A stretch of DNA of 64,000 nt from Streptomyces sp. Z26 (GTDB lineage: Bacteria > Actinomycetota > Actinomycetes > Streptomycetales > Streptomycetaceae), in contig NZ_RCHV01000002.1 of NCBI RefSeq assembly GCF_003665095.1, positions 3,823,501-3,887,500 on the forward strand, written 5' to 3'. The notes beneath the pieces were generated by a model that had not been told where the DNA came from, did not search any database, and saw nothing but the letters and a program-made list of their open reading frames with translations. Positions 36,238 to 44,122 of the stretch are shown here, piece after piece (position 1 is the stretch's first letter; every line of letters begins with the position of its first letter). The translations under genes and the position numbers were made by a program.

Positions 36238-39200
36238 TCAGCGGACGGTGAGGTGCGTGAGGTCGACGTACGGGGGGAGGCGGTGGGCGTTCTCGACCTG
36301 CCGCGCGGACACGAAGACGCTTTCGAGGGAGTCGAGTTCGACCAGTGGTGCGAGGTCGGCGTACCCGGCGCGGTTGAGGGCGACGTGGACGAGTCCGGGG
36401 AAGAGGGCGGTCACGGCCGCCAGGTCGCACTCCTCGTCGTCGACCAGGAGGTAGAGGCGGGACAGCCGGGGCATGGGCAGGCGCGCTGCCGCGAGGTCGA
36501 GGACGTCGGTCGGGCGCAACGCCAGTTCCCGTAGGCCCGGGTGGGCCGCGACGGCCGCCCAGTCGGAGACCCGGGGTGGCACGGTGAGATCCCACAGCCC
36601 GAGGTAGGTCAGGGAGGGCAGCAGTTCGAGGCCCTCCAACTCGCTTCCGTGGCGCGGCAGCTGGAGATGGCTCAGGGGTGCCGTACGGGGGAGGGCGGCG
36701 GCCCCGGGCCAGTGCACGTCCCTCGACAGCCCGAGGTACCGGAGTCGGGTGAGCGCCGCCGCGCCGCGCAGGTCCCGCAGCCCCGCCATGTCGCGCAGCG
36801 TGAGGTGGGTGACGTGCGTGTCCTCCAGCGGGGACAGGTCCGTGACGGCCGGGCAGTCCGCGAGATCGAGGGAGTGGAGGGAGGAGTACGCGCTGAGGAA
36901 CCCGAGGTCGGTGAGCAAGGGGTTCTTCGCGAGACGCAGTTCCGCCAGGGCGTCCGGATCGAGGGCCGAGGCGATCCGGTCCGGTGTGAACTCCCCGTGC
37001 ACCGCCACGCTCACGGCACCGCCGAGCGCCCGCAGGCGGTCCAGCTCCTCGTTCGAACGCGCGGTGAGGAAGGCGTTCGGCCTGTCGGTGAGGTGGGCGA
37101 GGACCTCGCGGGCGTACGTCTCCGTGTCGAACCGGTCCCAGTGGCCGCCGAGTTGACGCGCCACACCGTCGTACGCGTGGTCGCGGAAGCGCAGCAGCAC
37201 GGGCAGCGCGGCGTCCCCGCCGACCTGCGCGGCGGTGTGGACGACGTCCACGGCTTCCGCGACGGTCAACTCCCCGGGCCCCGGCAGCAGTTCGAGGACG
37301 GCCGGACCGATCCGGGCGAGCGCCTTCGCCTCGTCGAGGCCGCGCGGCGGGACGAGTGCGGCCGTACGGCGCTCGACCCCGGCCCGTACCGCCGGGTCCA
37401 GCTTGGTGGCGTGCTCCAGGCAGGCGGCGGCCAGGACGTGCAGGCGGGTGCGGTGGTCCGGCTCCCGGTCGCCGCGCTCCACCAACGTCCCCAGCAGCCG
37501 GGCCCGTTCGTCCGGTCGGGCGTGCGCGACCGCCATCCGCAGGACGTCCTCCCACTGGTCCAGGTGCGCGTGCCGGACGAGCAGGTCGATGTCGCGTTCC
37601 TCGACGGCCTCGCGCGCGCCCAGGTAGTCCTGGAAGGTGCGGTGGACGAAGTCGACGGTGTCCGGGGCCGGTTCGCGCAGCACCCCGGACCGTACGAGCA
37701 GGTGCTGGAGGACGTCGGCGGCCGAACCCCGCGCCGCCACCTGCGGCATGGCGGGCAGGACGCGGGCCAGCAGCTCGACGGCGTCCGAACGGTCCAGCTC
37801 GGCACGGCCGTTGCGGATCAGCCAGTACGCGAGCTTCTGCAACAGCTCGACCTGCGACTCCTCGTCCAGGTCGGCGCCGTCGGGGTGGTGGATGTCGCCG
37901 CGTTCCCGGTCGCGCCGTTCCAGGAGCATGCTGAGCGCCGCGTCGTACAGCGCCTTCCGGCCGCGCGGCAGGAAGCCGCGGCGCTCCCGGTGGAGGGCGC
38001 AGATCAGCCCGCACATCAGCGGGTTGACGGCGAGCCGCGCGAGGTCCTGCTGACCGCGTACGGCCGTCAACAGGGCTTCGCCTAGGGCTGGTTCGGCGCC
38101 CGCCGCGTGGTGCCAGCGGTGGACGAACGCGGCCACGTCGGTACGGCTCATCGGGGCGAGCGACAGCTCGGCGAAGCCGGCCGCGTCGAGCCAGTCGTCG
38201 GTCACGGCGGAGGGGCGGGACGTGACCAGCCAGAGGTTGCCGGGGAAGGCGGTGACCAGGTCGCGCAGCCAGCGCCGCGTACGGTCGCGCTCCTCGGCGG
38301 GCACCTCGTCGACGCCGTCGACGAGCAGCAGCGCGCGTCCGGCGTCCAGCACCCGTTCCGCCCAGCCGGGCGGCTGCGCGCCCGCGACCGGGCAGCTGGT
38401 CGCGGCGAGGAAGTCGGCGGGGACGGGGAGTCGGGCGCCGCCGCGCGTCAGCGTACGCAGCGGCAGCACGAACGGGACCCGGCCCAGCAGGTGCGCCGTC
38501 CCCGGCGCCGCGTCCTGCCGCGCGGTGCTGACCGCGAGCCACTGCACGAGCGTGGTCTTGCCGGAACCGGCGTCGCCGCGCAGCAGCACCCGTTCGTGGT
38601 CCACGAGCACGCGGTCGGCGGGGAGCGTCGTGGTGTGGGGCGCGACGCCGGGCGGCGCGCCGTTCCCGGCTGGCGGTCCCGCCGGCGGCTGTGGCGTGCG
38701 TTCGGTGGCCTCCAACGTCAAGTACGCGGTGTCCAGGGGCCATTCGCGCCGCTGCCGCAGGTCGAGACCGTGGATGGTGAGCGTGCCGTGCTTGCCGACG
38801 AGGAAGTCCGCGTAACGCCGCTCGAACCGTACGTCCGCCGCGTCCTGCGCCGGTACGCGCGCCACGAGCACGTCCAACGTCCGTACCAGCCCGTCCAGTT
38901 CGCGGCTCTGCTCGACGAGCGAGCGGGCGACGAACGTGGAACGCCGGGTGAAGAAGTGCAGGACGTGCAGGCAGGCGGTGTCCAGCAGCGACCCGTACAG
39001 CCGCGTCGCGTCGGCCGACAGGCCGCGCTCCGCGCGCGGCGCGCCCGCGCGCAGCACCCGGGCGAACTCGCGGTGCCCCAGCCGTACGGCCTGCACGTCC
39101 TCCATCCCCACGTCCCCGAGGGCGAGCAGCGTACGGGTCAGCGCGAACGCGACGGCCCGTTCCTCGTCCTCGGGCACGGGACGTTCGGCGGGCGGCACGT

Positions 39201-39420
39201 CGCGGCACGCGCGCCGCACCAGCTCCGTGGTGAGCTTCCCCAACTGCGCCTCGCCGAGCGCGCGTTGCTCCCCACGGAACGAGACGAGCGCGGAGATCCG
39301 TACGGGCTCCGCCACGAGCCCGGCGCCGGGCTCGTCCTGGACGAACAGCCGCTTCACCAGGGGTACGAGCAGGGTCGACGCCAGCCGCGTCCCCACCGCT
39401 CCGGCCGCTCCCGGTTCCAT
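36238..39420 (-). CDS. NACHT-type STAND NTPase 2 with leucine-rich C-terminus (1060 aa)
   Basis: Paralogue of the following gene over its first 850 residues. N-terminal helical domain (VPLVKRLFVQDE, ALVSFRGEQ 44-52); HGTLTIHGLDLRQ; Walker A GDAGSGKTT (282-290); Walker B LLLVDGVDE (364-372); NLWLVTSRPSAV; NPLMCGLICALHRERRGFLPRGR; DFVHRTFQDYLGAREAVE. The last 190 residues are leucine-rich-repeat-like (SLHSLDLADCPAVTDLSPL, HVTHLTLRDM, RLRYLGLS, SLTYLGLWDL, GLRELALRPT), the usual sensor form in STAND proteins. First gene of the pair, 172 bp upstream of NACHT 1 on the same strand. Possible phage-defence or signalling NTPase. ATG at 39420 (MEPG, like MEPV in NACHT 1). Confidence 0.88.
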   Translation of the reverse strand: MEPGAAGAVGTRLASTLLVPLVKRLFVQDEPGAGLVAEPVRISALVSFRGEQRALGEAQLGKLTTELVRRACRDVPPAERPVPEDEERAVAFALTRTLLALGDVGMEDVQAVRLGHREFARVLRAGAPRAERGLSADATRLYGSLLDTACLHVLHFFTRRSTFVARSLVEQSRELDGLVRTLDVLVARVPAQDAADVRFERRYADFLVGKHGTLTIHGLDLRQRREWPLDTAYLTLEATERTPQPPAGPPAGNGAPPGVAPHTTTLPADRVLVDHERVLLRGDAGSGKTTLVQWLAVSTARQDAAPGTAHLLGRVPFVLPLRTLTRGGARLPVPADFLAATSCPVAGAQPPGWAERVLDAGRALLLVDGVDEVPAEERDRTRRWLRDLVTAFPGNLWLVTSRPSAVTDDWLDAAGFAELSLAPMSRTDVAAFVHRWHHAAGAEPALGEALLTAVRGQQDLARLAVNPLMCGLICALHRERRGFLPRGRKALYDAALSMLLERRDRERGDIHHPDGADLDEESQVELLQKLAYWLIRNGRAELDRSDAVELLARVLPAMPQVAARGSAADVLQHLLVRSGVLREPAPDTVDFVHRTFQDYLGAREAVEERDIDLLVRHAHLDQWEDVLRMAVAHARPDERARLLGTLVERGDREPDHRTRLHVLAAACLEHATKLDPAVRAGVERRTAALVPPRGLDEAKALARIGPAVLELLPGPGELTVAEAVDVVHTAAQVGGDAALPVLLRFRDHAYDGVARQLGGHWDRFDTETYAREVLAHLTDRPNAFLTARSNEELDRLRALGGAVSVAVHGEFTPDRIASALDPDALAELRLAKNPLLTDLGFLSAYSSLHSLDLADCPAVTDLSPLEDTHVTHLTLRDMAGLRDLRGAAALTRLRYLGLSRDVHWPGAAALPRTAPLSHLQLPRHGSELEGLELLPSLTYLGLWDLTVPPRVSDWAAVAAHPGLRELALRPTDVLDLAAARLPMPRLSRLYLLVDDEECDLAAVTALFPGLVHVALNRAGYADLAPLVELDSLESVFVSARQVENAHRLPPYVDLTHLTVR

Positions 39421-39466
39421 GCGCCCCCCACGGGTGGTGACCTGGTGCCACTGTGCGCTGCCGAGC

Positions 39467-40087
39467 CTACGGGCGCGCCCCGCCCGCGCGCAGCCACTCC
39501 TCCCGCGTGACGGCGTACTCGACCTCACCGTGCTCGGCGCCCTCGATCGGGTCCGGCCACGACTCGTGGAAGGTGCGCCGGAAGGTCAGGCCGACCTTCT
39601 CCATGACGTGCCGGGACGGGGAGTTGACCGCCATGGTGTACGCGACGACGCGCCGTACGCCCCACTCCGTGAAGCCCTTGCGCAGCAGGGCGCGCGCACC
39701 CTCGGTGGCGTAGCCGTGGCCCCACGCGGCGCGGTGCAGGCGGTAGCCCAGCTCCACCACGTCGGGGCGCTCCTCGGCCAGCGGCCGGAACTCGAACCAC
39801 CCGAGGAAGAGCGGGAGTTGGTTCGCGTCTCCCGGTTCGGTGACCCGTTCGACGGCCCAGTAGCCGCGCCCGCCGTGGCCCGCGAGGCAGGGGTGGTCGT
39901 GCAGCATGCGCGGCAGCGCGTCCGCCCGTACGGCCTCGCGGGTGACGGGCCTGCCGCCGTTGAGGTAGCGCATGACGCCGGGGTCGTTGTCGAGCGCGAC
40001 GAGCCGGTCCAGGTCGCCGGGGGTGAAGGGCCGCAGCCGCAGCCGGGGCGTGCGGAGGAGGATGCCGGGGGAGTCGGGTGCCACCAT
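39467..40087 (-). CDS. RimJ/RimL-type GNAT acetyltransferase
   Basis: About 206 residues. TPRLRLRPFTPGDLDRLVALDNDPGVMRYLNGG is the RimJ/RimL N-terminus; VVELGYRLHRAAWGHGYATEGARALLRKGFTEWGVRRVVAYTMAVNSPSRHVMEKVGLTF covers the acetyl-CoA loop and the NxxS/E-K-G motif. Such proteins acetylate protein N-termini or small molecules; substrate unknown. ATG at 40087 chosen, while a GTG at 40084 is close to a better-spaced GGGGG. Confidence 0.85.
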   Translation of the reverse strand: MVAPDSPGILLRTPRLRLRPFTPGDLDRLVALDNDPGVMRYLNGGRPVTREAVRADALPRMLHDHPCLAGHGGRGYWAVERVTEPGDANQLPLFLGWFEFRPLAEERPDVVELGYRLHRAAWGHGYATEGARALLRKGFTEWGVRRVVAYTMAVNSPSRHVMEKVGLTFRRTFHESWPDPIEGAEHGEVEYAVTREEWLRAGGARP

Positions 40088-40166
40088 CCCCCGATCATCG
40101 ACCGCGCCCACGCACCACGGCCACCACTTTCCGGCCCGGCGGGGGCGCGGCCCGTCCCGTACGGGG

Positions 40167-40727
40167 TCAGGGGGCGTGGAGGTCCAGGCGCCAGTTGTGG
40201 CAGCGCATCATGTGGCCCGGTGGGTACTCGACGTCGCACTCACCGAGGAGCGAGAAACCGGCCTTGCGGCAGATGGCGTTCGAGGCCGGGTTGTCGGCGG
40301 CCGGGTACGCGTGGAGGTGCCGGTGGCGGCGTTGGGCGCGGACGCGGTCCACGGTGAGGGCGGCGGCGCGGGCGGCGATGCCGCGGTGCTGGTACTCGGG
40401 GAAGACGTTCCAGCCGGTCTCGTAGACCGGGCGGCCCTCCCAGAGCCGTTCCCAGTAGCCGATCGTGCCGACGGGGGTGCCGCCGGGCAGCAGGACGACG
40501 CTGTACATGACGCCGGTGACGGGGTCGGCCGCCGCGAGGTAGCGCTCCTGCCGGTCGCGGAGCCGCTCCTCGGACTCGGGGCCGCCGAGGTGCTCGGTCA
40601 TGCCGGGGGTGTTGGCGCGGTGCAGCAGCCCGAAGTCGTCGGGTGTCCACGGCCGCAGCCCCACGCGGGCCGGCTCGCCCGCGCCGCCCGGACCGCCCGC
40701 GGCGGGGTGGTTCGTCGGTACCGGCAT
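40167..40727 (-). CDS. GNAT acetyltransferase
   Basis: A 186-residue GNAT protein: RVGLRPWTPDDFGLLHRANTPGMTEHLGGPESEERLRDRQERYL, then TGWNVFPEYQHRGIAARAAALTVDRV (acetyl-CoA loop) and YPAADNPASNAICRKAGFSLLGE. It is not a close duplicate of the neighbouring acetyltransferase. The two lie 79 bp apart on the same strand. ATG at 40727. Substrate unknown. Confidence 0.85.
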   Translation of the reverse strand: MPVPTNHPAAGGPGGAGEPARVGLRPWTPDDFGLLHRANTPGMTEHLGGPESEERLRDRQERYLAAADPVTGVMYSVVLLPGGTPVGTIGYWERLWEGRPVYETGWNVFPEYQHRGIAARAAALTVDRVRAQRRHRHLHAYPAADNPASNAICRKAGFSLLGECDVEYPPGHMMRCHNWRLDLHAP

Positions 40728-40942
40728 CGCACACGCCCTCTCGTACGTCGTCCCCGCGCCTCGACCCGCCCCGTACGGTCGCGGTGCGCGGCCTCCGTAC
40801 GTACCGCGTCCCGCGCGGCGGCGCGGTACCGCCAGCATCTCAGGGCACGCCCGTATCGGCACCGGTGCGTCCGCACGCCGCACGCCACGTCCGCACGCCC
40901 CTCCCACACGCCCCCGTACGAACCGTACGAGGGGCCGGGGCC

Positions 40943-41500
40943 CTACTCCCCGTGGTGCGCCGCCGTGATCATCTCGTGCGCGACGGTCAGCACCGCCTCC
41001 CGCCGCTCCTCCGGGTCGTCCTCCAGGCCGCGCAGCGCGAACGTGCCCGCGTGCATGGTGAACAGCGAGGTGGCGGCGCGTACGCGGTCCACCAGCGCGG
41101 CGTCCGGTTCGACGAGGAGGTCGGACAGACCGAGCATGCGCTTCTTCATCTGGTCGCCCAGGCTGAGGTCGCGGATCGTGGCCTGGTTCTCCTGCATGAA
41201 GCGGAAGAGGGGCTGGGCGCGGTGCAGCACGTCGCTGTAGCGGCGGAGGATCTCCTTCTTCGTCTCCAGGGTGCGCGGCTGCTCGCGGCCCCATTCGATC
41301 AGCTCGGTGACCGGCCGGTTCGCGGCGTCGAAGATGCTGAGGAGGATGTCCTCCTTGGTCTTGAAGTGGTAGTAGAGGGCGGCCTTGGTGACCCCGAGGC
41401 GCTCGGCGATCTCCCGGAGGGAGGTCTTGTCGTAGCCCTGGGCGACGAAGAGCTCCAGCGCCACGTCCTGGATTCGCTGGTGGGTGTTTCCCCTGCTCAT
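40943..41500 (-). CDS. TetR-family repressor of the adjacent MFS exporter
   Basis: A 185-residue TetR. The HTH is QDVALELFVAQGYDKTSLREIAERLGVTKAALYYHFKTKEDILLSIF; the C-terminal ligand domain is helical. Divergent from the DHA2 exporter at 41645 with 144 bp between. That gap has two mirror-image operators covering both promoters, the arrangement of a self-regulated repressor controlling efflux. ATG at 41500. Confidence 0.9.
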   Translation of the reverse strand: MSRGNTHQRIQDVALELFVAQGYDKTSLREIAERLGVTKAALYYHFKTKEDILLSIFDAANRPVTELIEWGREQPRTLETKKEILRRYSDVLHRAQPLFRFMQENQATIRDLSLGDQMKKRMLGLSDLLVEPDAALVDRVRAATSLFTMHAGTFALRGLEDDPEERREAVLTVAHEMITAAHHGE

Positions 41501-41513
41501 GACCGCTCCCTAA

Positions 41514-41589
41514 AAACTTACTTGACGCCCGGCTAGTAGACAGCCTACCTTCTCTACCGTACTCAACTAGCCGGGCGGCAAGTAAGTTT
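41514..41589. promoter_or_regulatory. Double TetR operator and divergent promoters
   Basis: The arms 41514-41537 and 41566-41589 are an inverted repeat matching at 23 of 24 positions, 28 bp apart. Each arm is itself a pseudo-palindrome around TACTTGACGCCCGGCTAGTA (41518-41537) or its mirror image, so each can bind a TetR dimer. The left arm contains TTGACG (41522-41527), a likely -35 for the exporter with TACCTT (41546-41551) as a possible -10 at 18-bp spacing; the right arm contains the corresponding element for the repressor. Binding would block both. Confidence 0.7.
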
Positions 41590-41644
41590 CCGTACGTGCC
41601 CGGCCCGCACGCGCACGAACGACGTGGAACCGGGGAAGAACATC

Positions 41645-43339
41645 ATGGCTGACCCAGCGCAGGACCAGGAAAGGGCCGGGGCGATACCCGCGGCCCCGCA
41701 GGAGAAGGGCGGCAAGGGCCCCCAGCCCCGCAGCGTGCGCGTCACGCTGTCCGCGCTGATGATCGCCGTCATGCTGGCCATGCTCGACAACATGATCATC
41801 GGCACCGCCATGCCGACCATCGTCGGCGAACTGGGCGGCCTGGAGCACCTCTCCTGGGTCGTCACCGCCTACACCCTCACCACCGCCGCCTCCACCCCGC
41901 TCTGGGGCAAGCTCGGTGACATGTACGGGCGGAAGGGCGCGTTCCTCACGTCGATCGTGATCTTCCTGCTCGGCTCCGTCACCTCCGGCGCCGCCCAGAC
42001 CATGGGCCAGCTCATCGGCTTCCGCGCGCTCCAGGGACTCGGCGCGGGCGGCCTGATGGTCGGCGCCATGGCGATCATGGCCGACCTGGTGCCCCCGCGG
42101 GAACGCGGCAAGTACATGGGCATGATGGCCGGCGTCATGTCCCTCGCCATGATCGGCGGGCCGCTGGTCGGCGGCACCCTCACCGACCACCTCGGCTGGC
42201 GCTGGGCCTTCTACATCAACGTGCCGCTCGGCGGCGTCGCCCTCGCCATGGTCATCACGCTGCTGCACCTGCCGAAGAAGCGCGTCGGCGGCCGTATCGA
42301 CTACGTCGGCGCGGCGCTCCTCACCACGGCGATCACATCGGCGGTGCTGGTCACGAGCTGGGGCGGCACCGAGTACGCGTGGGGCTCCGCGACGATCGTC
42401 GGGCTGGCCGCGCTGGCGGTCGCCGCGCTCGCGGGCTTCGTCTACGTCGAGGGCCGGGTCGCCGAGCCGATCATGCCGCTCGCGATCTTCCGGAACCGCA
42501 ACTTCTCCCTCGTCGCGCTGATCGGCTTCCTGCTGGGCTTCGTGATGTTCGGCGCGATGACGTTCCTGCCGCTGTTCCAGCAGTCCGTACAGGGCGCCTC
42601 CGCCACCAACTCCGGGCTGCTGCTCCTGCCCGTACTGCTGCCGATGATGATCGTCTCGGTCGTCACCGGCCGCGCCACCTCGGCCTCGGGCCGGTACCGC
42701 ATGTACCCGATCATGGGCGGTGCCCTCATCCCCGTCGGCCTGTTCCTCATCGCGCAGATGGACCTGGGCACCAGCCGGTTCACGTCCGGGCTCTACATGA
42801 TGGTGCTCGGCGCGGGCATGGGCTTCCTGATGCAGCTCACGATGCTCATCGCGCAGAACAGCGTGGAGGCCAAGGACATGGGCGTCGCGTCCTCGTCCGC
42901 GACGCTGTTCCGTACGATCGGCGGCTCGTTCGGCGTCGCGCTGATGGGCACCGTCTTCGCGAACCGCGTCGAGAGCACCATGACCGAACGGCTCGGCGCC
43001 GAGGGCGCGGGGGCCGCGGGCGGTTCGGCGCAACTGGACGCGGCGTCGCTGGCGAAGCTGCCGGACGGGGTGCGGAACGCGTACGAGCACGCCGTCGCGG
43101 ACGGTACGCACTCGGTGTTCCTGCTGGTGGCGGCCTTCGCCGTGGTGATCTTCGCGGCGGCCTGGTTCATCGAGGAGGTGCCGCTGCGCGGGGCGGAGAG
43201 CCCGGCGAAGGCGGACGCGGGCGCGGACGCCCCGGCCGGTACGGCGTCGGGTACGGGTACGGGGTCGGACTCCGCTGCCGGGGCGGCGGGCGACGCGGAC
43301 GCCGTCGGTGACCGGGGGACTCTCAGCGTCAAGGCATGA
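41645..43339 (+). CDS. DHA2-family MFS multidrug exporter (EmrB/QacA-like)
   Basis: A 564-residue proton-driven exporter with about 14 membrane helices. Motif A-type loop is GKLGDMYGRKGAF; antiporter motif C-like GVMSLAMIGGPLVGGTLTDHLGWRWAFYINVPLGG is typical of DHA2. Helix 1 has the acidic LDNMIIGTAMPTIVGEL. A low-complexity Gly/Ala/Asp tail ends the protein. ATG at 41645, with GGGGAAG upstream. Controlled by the divergent TetR. Likely exports a toxic compound or antibiotic; substrate unknown. Confidence 0.92.
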   Translation: MADPAQDQERAGAIPAAPQEKGGKGPQPRSVRVTLSALMIAVMLAMLDNMIIGTAMPTIVGELGGLEHLSWVVTAYTLTTAASTPLWGKLGDMYGRKGAFLTSIVIFLLGSVTSGAAQTMGQLIGFRALQGLGAGGLMVGAMAIMADLVPPRERGKYMGMMAGVMSLAMIGGPLVGGTLTDHLGWRWAFYINVPLGGVALAMVITLLHLPKKRVGGRIDYVGAALLTTAITSAVLVTSWGGTEYAWGSATIVGLAALAVAALAGFVYVEGRVAEPIMPLAIFRNRNFSLVALIGFLLGFVMFGAMTFLPLFQQSVQGASATNSGLLLLPVLLPMMIVSVVTGRATSASGRYRMYPIMGGALIPVGLFLIAQMDLGTSRFTSGLYMMVLGAGMGFLMQLTMLIAQNSVEAKDMGVASSSATLFRTIGGSFGVALMGTVFANRVESTMTERLGAEGAGAAGGSAQLDAASLAKLPDGVRNAYEHAVADGTHSVFLLVAAFAVVIFAAAWFIEEVPLRGAESPAKADAGADAPAGTASGTGTGSDSAAGAAGDADAVGDRGTLSVKA

Positions 43340-43348
43340 CGTGGTGAC

Positions 43349-43383
43349 CGGCCCGGCGGGGCTCCGTGCCCTCCGCCGGGCCG
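43349..43383 (+). terminator. Terminator hairpin after the MFS exporter
   Basis: An 11-bp perfect stem (43349-43359 with 43373-43383) and a 13-base loop starting 10 bp after the exporter stop. No T-run. Confidence 0.65.
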
Positions 43384-43611
43384 ATCCGTACGGGCCCGGC
43401 CGCGAGGCGGGTACCCGCCGGGGCCAGTGGGGCGAGTGGTACGGCCGGGGCAGGCGGAACGGGCGCTTCCGCTGAAACCGTAGGGAGCGGCGGCAAATTG
43501 GGTGACTCCGGAGGGAAGCGGACCGCTGTGTCCCTGCTTACTGTGTACCGCACACGGCCCCCGTCCGGGGCCGGACTCACCGCGGACACGGCAGGCACCC
43601 GGGAGCGCCAC

Positions 43612-44067
43612 ATGATCAAGAGCCTCGCACTCACCACCGTCTGGTCCACCGACCAGGAACGCGACAAGGAGTTCTTCGTCGAACTGCTCGGCTTCGAGGA
43701 GCGGGCGGACACGCACCTGGGCGGGATGCGGTGGATCACCGTGTCGCCCAGGGGGCAGCGCGACGTGCAGCTCGCGCTGATACGCCCGGACGGGCCGGGG
43801 CTGGACCAGGAGTCGTCCCGGGCGCTGACGGAGCTGGTGGCCAAGGGAGTGCTCGGCGCGGGCGCGTTCCGTACGGACGACTGCTACGCGGAGTACGCCG
43901 AACTGAAGGGCAGAGGCGTCGAGTTCATCCAGGAGCCGCAGGAGCGCCCGTACGGGATCGAGGCGATCTTCCGGGACCCCTCCGGCAACTGGTACTCGCT
44001 CACGCAGGATCGCCCCGACGACGAGCCGGACCGGTCCGAGCCGCGGAGCGGCGGACGCGCGGACTGA
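43612..44067 (+). CDS. VOC (glyoxalase/bleomycin-resistance) family protein
   Basis: A 151-residue protein with the two beta-alpha-beta-beta-beta halves of the VOC fold: MIKSLALTTVWSTDQERDKEFFVELLGFEERAD and later ECYAEYAELKGRGVEFIQEPQERPYGIEAIFRDPSGNWYSLTQ. Metal-ligand positions (His/Glu) cannot be fixed by eye. Some family members bind and neutralise antibiotics, others are dioxygenases or isomerases. ATG at 43612. Upstream 272 bp holds the exporter terminator and no gene. Confidence 0.82.
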   Translation: MIKSLALTTVWSTDQERDKEFFVELLGFEERADTHLGGMRWITVSPRGQRDVQLALIRPDGPGLDQESSRALTELVAKGVLGAGAFRTDDCYAEYAELKGRGVEFIQEPQERPYGIEAIFRDPSGNWYSLTQDRPDDEPDRSEPRSGGRAD

Positions 44068-44122
44068 GGCGCCCGGCCTCCCCGCCGCGCGTCCGTCACC
44101 CCTCCGTCCCCCGCCCGCCGGG

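Noticed and set aside
33387..39420. NACHT genes as simple LuxR/LAL regulators
   Set aside because: The P-loop and GxDE-type Walker B fit NACHT, and no helix-turn-helix is present at either end.
38936..40357. Plus-strand frame opposite NACHT 2 and the acetyltransferase
   Set aside because: No domains; runs antisense to two genes with clear motifs.
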